A stretch of 13,987 bases of DNA from JACQNR01 sp049515175 (GTDB lineage: Bacteria; Acidobacteriota; Terriglobia; UBA7540), in contig JBEKUI010000129.1 in the NCBI GenBank assembly GCA_049515175.1, positions 1 to 13,987 on the forward strand, in the 5' to 3' direction. Made by a program: the position numbers and the translations under genes. Under the pieces are notes generated by a model. It did no database searches. It saw nothing but the letters and a program-made list of their open reading frames with translations, and had not been told where the DNA came from. This document shows, piece after piece, positions 1-6,125 of this stretch. Each line of letters starts with the position of its first letter. Positions within the stretch are counted from its first letter, which is position 1.

Positions 1-94
1 GTTTTTCGGTCCTTCCTGGCGCGTGATGGTTTCTTAGGTGTTTCATTTTCAGCCTGCGCTTGCTGCGAAGTCCCTTCCTGCCACGAAGAGCACG

Positions 95-1899
95 TGTAGT
101 GAAGACCTACCCCCTTGAAAAGGGCGCGCAAGATTCTTCATGATGGCCGCGGTGTATTTGCGGCGGTGTTACCGAGAGAAGGACGGCAAGCGGCACGCCT
201 ACTGGGCGCTGGTGGAGTCGTACCGGACGGAGCGCGGTCCCCGGCAACACGTGGTGGCTTACCTGGGCGAGTTGGACGAGCAAGGCCGGCTGGGGATTCA
301 GCGACGGGCCGAGGGCGCGCCGCCGGTTTACCAGCGACGACTTTATGAGGAAGATGCCGAGCCGTGCTGGGTGGAGGTCGATCTGCAGGGCGTACGGGTG
401 GAACGTCATCAGGAGTTAGGAGGTCCGTGGTTAGGCGTGGAACTGCTGCGCCGACTCGATCTGGTGCGATTTCTGGAAGAGAAGTTGGCGACCGGGCGGG
501 AAGCGATTCCCTGGCCGCTGATGGGGATGGTGTTGGTACTGGGTCGGCTGTGTGATCCGTCGAGTGAACTGCACTTGGCCGAGCATTACTACCCGGACAG
601 CGCTCTGGCGGAGTTGTTGGGAGTGCCCGCCGAAAAAGTGAACGAAGATCGGCTCTATCGGGCCTTGGACCATCTGCTGCCCTACAAGGCGGAGTTGGAA
701 CAGCACCTGAAGGCGCGGCTGGGGGAGTTGTTTCAGCTGGATTACGACCTGCTGCTCTACGATGTGACCTCGACCTACTTTGAAGGGGAAGCGGGGAAGA
801 ATCCTCAGGCGCAGCGGGGTTACTCGCGCGACCATCGGCCCGACTGCAAGCAAGTGAACCTGGCGCTGGTGGTGACGCGCGGAGGTCTGCCGCTGGGCTA
901 TGAAGTCTTTACGGGAAACCGCAACGATGTGACCACGGTGGAAGAGATGGTCACGACGGTGGAGGCCCGCTACGGACAGGCCAGCCGGATCTGGGTGTTG
1001 GACCGAGGGATGGTGAGCGAGGAGAATCTGGAGTTTCTGCAGCAAGGCGGCCGACGTTACATCGTGGGCACGCCGAAGAGTTGGCTCCGGCGGTTCGAGC
1101 GGGAGTTGCTGGCCGAGGACTGGCAGCGGGTGCAGGAAGGCTTGGAAGTGAAGTGGTGCCCGGGGCCGAGGGACGAGGAGGTGTTCATTCTCTGCCGGAG
1201 TGCGCAACGGCGCAAGAAAGAACAAGCCATCCATGAGCGCTTCGAGCGCCGGATCGAAGAAGGGCTGCAAAAGATCGAGGCCCGTTGCCGGAAGCGGTCC
1301 CTGTCGCCGGTGGCCGTCGCCCAACAGGTGGGAAGGTTGAGGGGGCAGAATCCGCGAGCCGCCGGACTGTTCCAGGTGGAGGTTCGAGAAAGCGCTCCGG
1401 GCGCTGCCGAGTTGCACTGGGGCAAGTCGGCGAAGTGGCAGGACTGGGCGCGGCTAAGCGAAGGCTGCTACGTGCTACGCAGCAACGTGAGGGAGTGGAA
1501 CGCCGAGGAGTTGTGGCGAGCGTATACGCAACTGACCGAGGCGGAAGCGGCGTTTCGCATTCAGAAGTCGGATCTGGACCTGCGACCGGTATGGCACCAA
1601 AAGGAATCGCGGGTACAGGCGCACATCCTGGTCTGCTTTCTCGCTTACGTCCTCTGGAAAACCCTGGGGCACCTGTGCCGCCAGGCCGGGTTGGGTCACG
1701 AACCGCGCAAGGTGTTTGAGGAGTTGAAGAAGATCGAGTTAGTGGAAGTGGTCCTCCCCACGCGGGCGGGGATCGACATTCATAAGCGCTGCCTGAGTCG
1801 GCCCACACAGCATCAGGCCATCCTGCTCCAAAGGCTCGGACTGAAGCTGCCGTCGCAACTACCCAAGCTCGAAATGTAGTGAAGACTCGGGCATGCCCG
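95..1899 (+). mobile_element. IS1634-type insertion sequence, ends not defined
   Basis: The stretch is dominated by one transposase gene and is probably an insertion sequence of the IS1634 group. I could not find a convincing terminal inverted-repeat pair or target-site duplication, so the limits given are only the outermost signals tied to the element. The 12-mer TGTAGTGAAGAC occurs in direct orientation at 95-106, just ahead of the gene, and at 1875-1886, where it contains the transposase stop codon. Both copies are followed by TTGAAAA, at 115-121 and 1902-1908. A perfect palindrome CGGGCATGCCCG (1888-1899) follows the second copy. The element could extend beyond 1900, for example to the CTGCGGAAGTTGGGCTAG stretch around 1929-1946. 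Boundaries are inference. Confidence 0.6.
140..1879 (+). CDS. IS1634-family DDE transposase
   Basis: This 579-residue protein is a transposase of the IS1634 branch of the IS4-like DDE superfamily and would catalyse cut-and-paste movement of the surrounding element. The N-terminus (residues 19-45) has the family's typical block with the core ESYRTERGPRQ-VVAYLGEL. The catalytic triad can be placed: first Asp in LLYDVTSTYFEG (D208), second Asp in WVLDRGM (D288), and Glu in the block TEAEAAFRIQKSDLDLRP (about E469), followed by a hydrophobic segment AHILVCFLAYVLW typical of the C-terminus. The length is normal for the family and there is no internal stop or frameshift, so the gene looks intact. 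No strong ribosome-binding site precedes the start; ATG at 140 and ATG at 143 are both possible. The stop codon sits inside a 12-bp repeat also found upstream. Confidence 0.93.
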   Translation: MMAAVYLRRCYREKDGKRHAYWALVESYRTERGPRQHVVAYLGELDEQGRLGIQRRAEGAPPVYQRRLYEEDAEPCWVEVDLQGVRVERHQELGGPWLGVELLRRLDLVRFLEEKLATGREAIPWPLMGMVLVLGRLCDPSSELHLAEHYYPDSALAELLGVPAEKVNEDRLYRALDHLLPYKAELEQHLKARLGELFQLDYDLLLYDVTSTYFEGEAGKNPQAQRGYSRDHRPDCKQVNLALVVTRGGLPLGYEVFTGNRNDVTTVEEMVTTVEARYGQASRIWVLDRGMVSEENLEFLQQGGRRYIVGTPKSWLRRFERELLAEDWQRVQEGLEVKWCPGPRDEEVFILCRSAQRRKKEQAIHERFERRIEEGLQKIEARCRKRSLSPVAVAQQVGRLRGQNPRAAGLFQVEVRESAPGAAELHWGKSAKWQDWARLSEGCYVLRSNVREWNAEELWRAYTQLTEAEAAFRIQKSDLDLRPVWHQKESRVQAHILVCFLAYVLWKTLGHLCRQAGLGHEPRKVFEELKKIELVEVVLPTRAGIDIHKRCLSRPTQHQAILLQRLGLKLPSQLPKLEM

Positions 1900-2323
1900 C
1901 ATTGAAAACAGACGACTTACTTTTCAAACTGCGGAAGTTGGGCTAGGGCAGGGCTCGACCGCGCATCAGGAGAGCGATTCATGCAGTTCGGCTTGATTTA
2001 GCTTTGGCGCGGGGGCTTTTCGCTAAGTTGTTGATAAATGGTTACTTGCCAGCCTTGAGTAAATATTACATTGAGCCTGTGTTTTCAATGAGATCCCAGC
2101 TTCGTTTTGTCCGTAAAATTGTAATCGACTAATTCTAAAAGACATCGCAGCTTTGTTTCGCTATATATATAAGGGCCGCTGCCCAGGTTGTTGGTCGAGA
2201 ATCGCGCGCCCTCTGGCCCGGATTTCAGCCCTCTCATCATGGTCCTATAGCCTAGCACACTTGCCAAGATTTGTCAAGCCCCTTTTGGCGGTGCCGCGCC
2301 GTCCAACGCGTGTCGCGATCTTC

Positions 2324-2376
2324 GTAGGGGCGCATCTTGATGCGCCCCCTTTGGGCGGTTCACGAACCGCCCCTAC
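2324..2376. repeat. Y-shaped palindromic dispersed repeat (two hairpins closed by an outer stem)
   Basis: The outer arms GTAGGGG (2324-2330) and CCCCTAC (2370-2376) are perfect complements. Between them lie two hairpins with almost no loop: GGGGCGCATC (2327-2336) pairs with GATGCGCCCC (2339-2348), and GGGCGGTTC (2353-2361) pairs with GAACCGCCC (2364-2372). The outer stem and the hairpin bases compete for some of the same nucleotides. The layout resembles REP/BIME-type or other short palindromic repeats scattered in intergenic DNA of many bacteria. No REP-associated tyrosine transposase is present in the window. A second element with the same layout but different sequence lies at 6017-6107. 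Confidence 0.8.
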
Positions 2377-2466
2377 AGCCTACTGCCGAGCCCGCGCCGC
2401 GCCGCGATGGAAATGCGGGTCGCCACGGTTAATTCGTGTTTTGAATTGACGGTGGGCCCGCCATAG

Positions 2467-2506
2467 AAAAGCCCACGGTCAGCCCGCTGTGCGGGGCTGA
2501 CCGTGG
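2467..2506 (-). terminator. Intrinsic terminator for the Kelch gene
   Basis: A perfect 13-bp stem, CCACGGTCAGCCC (2473-2485) with GGGCTGACCGTGG (2494-2506), encloses an 8-nt loop. Read on the minus strand it is followed by GCTTTTCT (T-run at 2467-2470). It lies 27 bp past the Kelch stop codon. The T-run is short, so termination strength is uncertain, but position and stem quality fit. Confidence 0.65.
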
Positions 2507-2532
2507 CGACCTGCTCTGACCGTGGCTACCGG

Positions 2533-4149
2533 CTACCTCAACACGAACCCGGCATTGAAGCGTCGGCCATCGGGCATCTGGATCGTGATGGTGTAGGTGC
2601 CCGCGCTCAAACCCTGGGTGCTCAGGTTATAGACCCAACTCGGGTCGGAGAATCGGAAATAGACGCCGTTGTCGTTCGCGGCGCCCGAGTTGATATCGAC
2701 CGTCGCCAGGTCAATCGTCCCACCGCTGGCAAAGAGCGCAACGATCCGAGGCGGTGCGCTGATCGCGTTTGTGCACACCAACCCAGAGCAGAAGAGTTGG
2801 AGTTTGAGGGGAATCGTGCTTCCCCGTTTGAACGCTTTCGTGGGCAGGAGGGGCGGCACTGGTTCAGGGCTCAGACCCACCATCGGAGGTTGCAGGCCGG
2901 AGACGAAGACCTGAATATCAATCTTCACCGAATCAGGACCAGAATCCACGGTTCCATCGTTCACAACGAGGGTGATTGTCGATGTCCCCAGCGGCAGTGT
3001 GACTGCCGGGCTCGCGCCCGTGACCGTGCCGCCGCCTTCCGGGAACGGCCCGGTCCACTTGTACGTGAGCGTGTCGCCATCAGGGTCGGAGGAAGCCGAC
3101 CCATCGAGCGTCACCAACGTTCCCGCAGGGTTTGCGCATTCTCGTGTCGTGTCCGGCCCTGCATTCGTAACTGGCGGCTGATTGGTTCGCGTGGGCGTAA
3201 AGGCTTCGACTGTCTCCGAAGGGTTGTCGGAGCCGTTAATGCCGCCCACTGCATAGAGGATTCCGTTCACCACGCTTGTCCCAAGTACGTAGCGCGCCGT
3301 CAGCATGGAAGCCTTGGTGGTCCAGGTGTTGCTTGCAGGGTCGTAGGCCTCGACTGTCCCTAAAATGCTCCCGAAGTTCGCACCCCCCACGGCATAGATG
3401 ACACCGTTCACTACGCTGGTCCCAAGCCCGAAGCGGGGCGTCGGCATGGAAGCCTTGGTGGTCCAGGTGTTGGTTGCAGGGTTGTAGGCTTCGACTGTCC
3501 CCAATGGACCATACGCATCGACCCCCTCCCCCTGCCCCCCCACGGCATAGATGACACCGTTCACCACGCTGGTCGCAAGTCCGGAGCGCGCCGTTGGCAT
3601 AGAAGCCTTGGTGCTCCATGTGTCGGTTAGAGGGTCGTAGGCCTCGACTGTCCCCAATTCAGCAGTCGCATCGACCCCCCCCACGGCATAGATGACACCG
3701 TTCACCACGCTGGTCGCAAGTGCGATGCGGGCCGTCGGCATGGAAGCCGTGGTGGTCCAGGTGTTGCTTGCAGGGTCGTAGGCCTCGACTGTGCCCAATT
3801 CACCTAATTCACCTATCACGCCGGGATTGGCCCCCCCCCCCACGGCATAAATGACACCGTTCACCACGCTGGTCCCAAGCCCGTAGCGCGCCGTCGGCAT
3901 GGAAGCCTTGGTGCTCCATGTGTCGGTTGCAGGGTCGTAGGCGACCTCCCCCAAAAAGTCCCCGTACCCGCCCACGGCATAAATGAGACCGTTCACCACG
4001 CTGGTCCCAAACCAGTAGCGTACCCCCGGCATGGAGGCCTTCGTGGCCCAAGTTCCCCCCTGGGCAAAGAGTTGAGCCGTACTGGGGCCGATGAACAGGG
4101 TGAAAATTACGGCGAGAATCGTTCCTGTCACAAATCTGGTGCGTTTCAT
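2533..4149 (-). CDS. Secreted Kelch-repeat protein with PKD-like and C-terminal PxKF-like modules
   Basis: This 538-residue protein is predicted to be exported; its substrate and partners are unknown. The start at 4149 is chosen because AAGGAG lies at normal spacing upstream and because residues 1-30 form a signal peptide (basic MKRTR, then a hydrophobic stretch to about residue 24, with an AQ-containing cleavage region). An upstream in-frame ATG would add 28 residues and destroy that signal. Residues 32-303 hold six Kelch repeats of the pattern W-x-TKASMPTARxxLxTSVVNGVIYAVGG, enough for one beta-propeller. Residues 324-416 form a PKD/Ig-like domain (the NAGPD and LDGSASSDPDGDTLTYKWTG signatures). 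Residues 436-538 form a C-terminal module with KRGSTIPLKLQL and a SAGTYTITIQMPDGRRFNAGF ending, resembling the PxKF modules of secreted bacterial proteins. It looks monocistronic, with a terminator at 2467-2506. The repeats are nearly identical and carry long in-frame G-runs on the coding strand. The specific role is not inferable. Confidence 0.85.
   Translation of the reverse strand: MKRTRFVTGTILAVIFTLFIGPSTAQLFAQGGTWATKASMPGVRYWFGTSVVNGLIYAVGGYGDFLGEVAYDPATDTWSTKASMPTARYGLGTSVVNGVIYAVGGGANPGVIGELGELGTVEAYDPASNTWTTTASMPTARIALATSVVNGVIYAVGGVDATAELGTVEAYDPLTDTWSTKASMPTARSGLATSVVNGVIYAVGGQGEGVDAYGPLGTVEAYNPATNTWTTKASMPTPRFGLGTSVVNGVIYAVGGANFGSILGTVEAYDPASNTWTTKASMLTARYVLGTSVVNGILYAVGGINGSDNPSETVEAFTPTRTNQPPVTNAGPDTTRECANPAGTLVTLDGSASSDPDGDTLTYKWTGPFPEGGGTVTGASPAVTLPLGTSTITLVVNDGTVDSGPDSVKIDIQVFVSGLQPPMVGLSPEPVPPLLPTKAFKRGSTIPLKLQLFCSGLVCTNAISAPPRIVALFASGGTIDLATVDINSGAANDNGVYFRFSDPSWVYNLSTQGLSAGTYTITIQMPDGRRFNAGFVLR
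3241..4056 (-). repeat. Six near-identical Kelch-coding tandem repeats with homopolymer tracts
   Basis: The six Kelch units (spaced about 44 to 53 codons at their conserved Trp) are close to identical in DNA as well as protein; for example ACGGCATAGATGACACCGTT recurs with few changes. The codons after each YAVGG contain C-runs on the plus strand (G-runs in the coding strand): 6 at 3383-3388, 7 at 3535-3541, 8 at 3675-3682 and 11 at 3831-3841. The 11-run reads GTG GGG GGG GGG GCC in frame. Next to it GGTGAATTA / GGTGAATTG is a small tandem duplication (GELGELG). Confidence 0.85.
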
Positions 4150-4600
4150 GGATTGTCTCCTTAATAGTTTTAGATAGGCGGGAACGATGAGGGGCGGTGC
4201 GAGAGCGAGAGTTTCGATCCTCACGGTGGCCACCGCAGAGAGCCCCGCTGGCCCCTGTCCTTCATGGGCTTTGTCAGCCTGTGCGCTACCCGCTGCCGTT
4301 CATCAGCGCCAGTTTCCCGCCTCCTGGCCCGTAAACGATCTGAGTGTAGCTCGTCCCCCGCGCCTGCAGAGGGCTGCGCCAATGGATTCGCCGAGGCTGA
4401 GGCGGGCGACTGGGAGGAGTCCGGGCGTGACGCGAGAAGGCGGGGGACATTAAACTGCCCGCTCAAAACCAATTAACTCGGGGGAAACCTGATGGTGCAG
4501 TGGTTACGCTAGGCCTTACAAATTTACTTGTCAAGATAATAATGTCGCTCAGTAGTATCGATAACCGCTGAGATCGTCAACAAGGTAACGCTGTGGGCTA
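4150..4600. other. Intergenic region, possible long leader of the Kelch gene
   Basis: No gene is supported here. Short overlapping open frames on both strands (roughly 4187-4476) look like chance frames in GC-rich DNA. On the minus strand a perfect TTGACA (plus-strand 4529-4534) precedes, with 17-bp spacing, a weak -10 TAGCGT (4506-4511). If used, it would give the Kelch mRNA a leader of about 350 nt. Within that leader GTCCCCCGC (4353-4361) and GCGGGGGAC (4440-4448) can pair and enclose about 78 nt of GC-rich sequence. I could not match this to a known riboswitch. The part from about 4500 to 4600 is more AT-rich. Confidence 0.35.
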
Positions 4601-5935
4601 TTAACGGTTCTCACCCGGCTGCTCGATTTTGTTGTGGCCGCCGGTGGAGAGGTCCTCGACGGCGCGCTTGAGGTTGTTGCTGAAGATGTTGCGCGAGGCG
4701 ATGACGTAGTCGGCGCGCGGGCCGATCCAAATGCCGACCTCCTGGGTGGCGCGGTCGGCGGGGCGGGTATCGCGGATGATGTTGCCTTCCAGGGTGATGT
4801 TGTGGGTGGCTCCTTCGACGCGCACGCCGCAGCCGGGCGCGCCGGCGCGTCCGTTATCCTCGATGGTGTTTTCGCGGAAGACGTTGCGGTGGCCGGCGTT
4901 CGCCTCCGGATCGTCGCGGAAATAGACTCCGGCGCGGGCGTTGCCCGTCACGACGTTCTTCTCAAAAACGTTGTCCGTATCCTTGTGGCCGATGGAGATG
5001 CCGTCCTGGCCGTTCGACCAGCTCTGGTTCTCCTCGAAGCGCCCTTGCTGCACGCGCCAGCAGAGATAGATTCCATCCTGGCCGTTATCGTGGGAGCGAC
5101 TCTGGCGAACGACGCCCCGCAGCGCCCCCGTGCCGAGGTGGATGCCGAGCATGGCGTTGCCATGCGCCTCGCAGTTTACGATGACCGGGTCCTCGACAAA
5201 CTGCGTGCTGATCCCATCGCCGGGGAAATTGCGCGCCACGCAATTGCGAATCGTCATCCGGCGCGAGTGGAAGAAATAGATGGCCCCGGCCTGGCAGCCG
5301 TCGAGTTCGCCGCTGCCGGTGCGCGTGCCGTCGGCGGTAAGGTCTTCCACGCGCACGTTCTCCACCTCATACCCGGCGATCAGCGGGAAAGTGTTGAAGA
5401 CCATGCCCTCCTGCTCCGTGGAGTAGTCCATGTGCAGGAAGCGGTTGAGACGAAGGGTGTTCCCATCGATGGCGGTGATGGTGCGGACGCTGGGGTTCCA
5501 ACCCGAGGGGCTGACCTTGTCGAGCAGCGTGACGCCCATGCCCACCGCAAATCCCCGCACATCCTCCACGGTGGCGATGAATTCGCCGTAATCGGCGTCG
5601 AGCTTGAGCCGGCTGCGCACGCCCGCGGCCTTCTTGAGAAAGGTCTTGTCCGCGCCTTCGCCCTTGAGCGTCAGGTTGCTTGCCAGGCGCACGGAATTCG
5701 CCAGCGTGTAAGTGCCCGCCTTGATGAGCACCGTGCCGCCACCCGCCGCGGCGACGCGGTCAATGGCCTTCTGGATGGCGAGGTTGTCCGTGCCCAGGAC
5801 GTCGGCATCGGAGGCGCCGACCGTGACCGTCACGCCTTGGCCCTCCCCGGCGCGGAGCGGCAGCGCACCGCCCAGCAGCAGGCAGACCATCGCTCCCAGG
5901 ATGGTGACGAACGCAAACTTCGCTCTCGCAGGCAT
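4601..5935 (-). CDS. Secreted right-handed beta-helix protein (pectate-lyase-like fold)
   Basis: This 444-residue protein most likely folds as a right-handed parallel beta-helix, a fold used by polysaccharide lyases and glycoside hydrolases and also by binding or epimerase proteins. Residues 1-29 are a signal peptide (MPARAKF, then a hydrophobic run through LLLGGALPLRA). Residues 44-100 match the N-cap of pectate-lyase-3 type proteins (AIQKAIDRVAAAGGGTVLIKAGTY). From about 190 to 425 there are repeated coils such as NCEAHGNAMLGIHL, QSRSHDNGQDGIYL, ENQSWSNGQDGISI and KNVVTGNARAGVYF. No catalytic residues can be assigned with confidence, so the substrate is unknown. The start at 5935 has AAGGAG seven bases upstream. 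It lies downstream of the GH2 and GH78 genes on the same strand, 190 bp after GH78, across a palindromic repeat and with its own -10 box. Confidence 0.88.
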   Translation of the reverse strand: MPARAKFAFVTILGAMVCLLLGGALPLRAGEGQGVTVTVGASDADVLGTDNLAIQKAIDRVAAAGGGTVLIKAGTYTLANSVRLASNLTLKGEGADKTFLKKAAGVRSRLKLDADYGEFIATVEDVRGFAVGMGVTLLDKVSPSGWNPSVRTITAIDGNTLRLNRFLHMDYSTEQEGMVFNTFPLIAGYEVENVRVEDLTADGTRTGSGELDGCQAGAIYFFHSRRMTIRNCVARNFPGDGISTQFVEDPVIVNCEAHGNAMLGIHLGTGALRGVVRQSRSHDNGQDGIYLCWRVQQGRFEENQSWSNGQDGISIGHKDTDNVFEKNVVTGNARAGVYFRDDPEANAGHRNVFRENTIEDNGRAGAPGCGVRVEGATHNITLEGNIIRDTRPADRATQEVGIWIGPRADYVIASRNIFSNNLKRAVEDLSTGGHNKIEQPGENR

Positions 5936-5971
5936 GGCGGCACTCCTTGTGGGTCAGGCACCGGTGGGGGG

Positions 5972-5977
5972 ATTATA
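5972..5977 (-). promoter_or_regulatory. -10 box upstream of the beta-helix gene
   Basis: On the minus strand the sequence is TATAAT, a perfect -10 hexamer, about 37 bp ahead of the start codon. No good -35 hexamer lies at standard distance, so it may be weak or activator-dependent. It suggests that the beta-helix gene can be transcribed separately from the GH2-GH78 pair. Confidence 0.45.
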
Positions 5978-6016
5978 GCGAAGACTGCCACAAGTTGCGC
6001 GGGATTCGGCGTCGTG

Positions 6017-6107
6017 CTGTAGCGGCGCTCTATGAGCGCCGAATTCGCTGAATCTTCGTGCCGGCGGTCCCTTCCTCCGTCAGGGCAAGCTCCGACCGCC
6101 GCTACAG
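6017..6107. repeat. Y-shaped palindromic repeat between GH78 and beta-helix genes
   Basis: The outer arms CTGTAGCGGCG (6017-6027) and CGCCGCTACAG (6097-6107) are perfect 11-bp complements. Two hairpins lie between or overlap them: GGCGCTC (6024-6030) with GAGCGCC (6034-6040), and GGCGGTC (6063-6069) with GACCGCC (6094-6100). The latter encloses a 24-nt loop. The layout copies the element at 2324-2376. It begins 18 bp past the GH78 stop codon, so it could also act as an mRNA 3'-end stabiliser or attenuator between the two genes. There is no clear T-run on the minus strand. Confidence 0.75.
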
Positions 6108-6125
6108 AAAAAGGCCGGCGCTAGC

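Larger units (their letters stand above)
1880..2532. other. Gene-poor stretch after the transposase
   Basis: About 650 bases with no protein gene I can support. It begins with the palindrome CGGGCATGCCCG (1888-1899). It then becomes clearly AT-rich between about 2030 and 2175, including TATATATATAAGG near 2163, unlike the GC-rich surroundings. It ends with two structured elements listed separately: a Y-shaped repeat (2324-2376) and a terminator hairpin (2467-2506). The motif CCACGGT / ACCGTGG recurs around 2414-2525 in both orientations. An open frame at 2153-2449 on the plus strand runs through the palindromic repeat, has no recognisable protein features and was not accepted. Confidence 0.6.

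Noticed and set aside
2153..2449. Plus-strand open frame of 98 codons
   Set aside because: It crosses the Y-shaped palindromic repeat, has no ribosome site or family features, and composition changes abruptly within it.
2503..3363. Plus-strand open frame of 286 codons
   Set aside because: It starts inside the terminator hairpin and runs antisense to the 3' part of the Kelch gene.
4200..4330. Possible c-di-GMP (GEMM) or cobalamin riboswitch on the minus strand upstream of the Kelch gene
   Set aside because: Short resemblances such as GCGCACAGG exist, but the conserved core of neither class can be completed.
4634..6022. Plus-strand open frame of 462 codons
   Set aside because: It is the antisense reading of the beta-helix gene, with no family features and repetitive Ala/Val/Asp composition.
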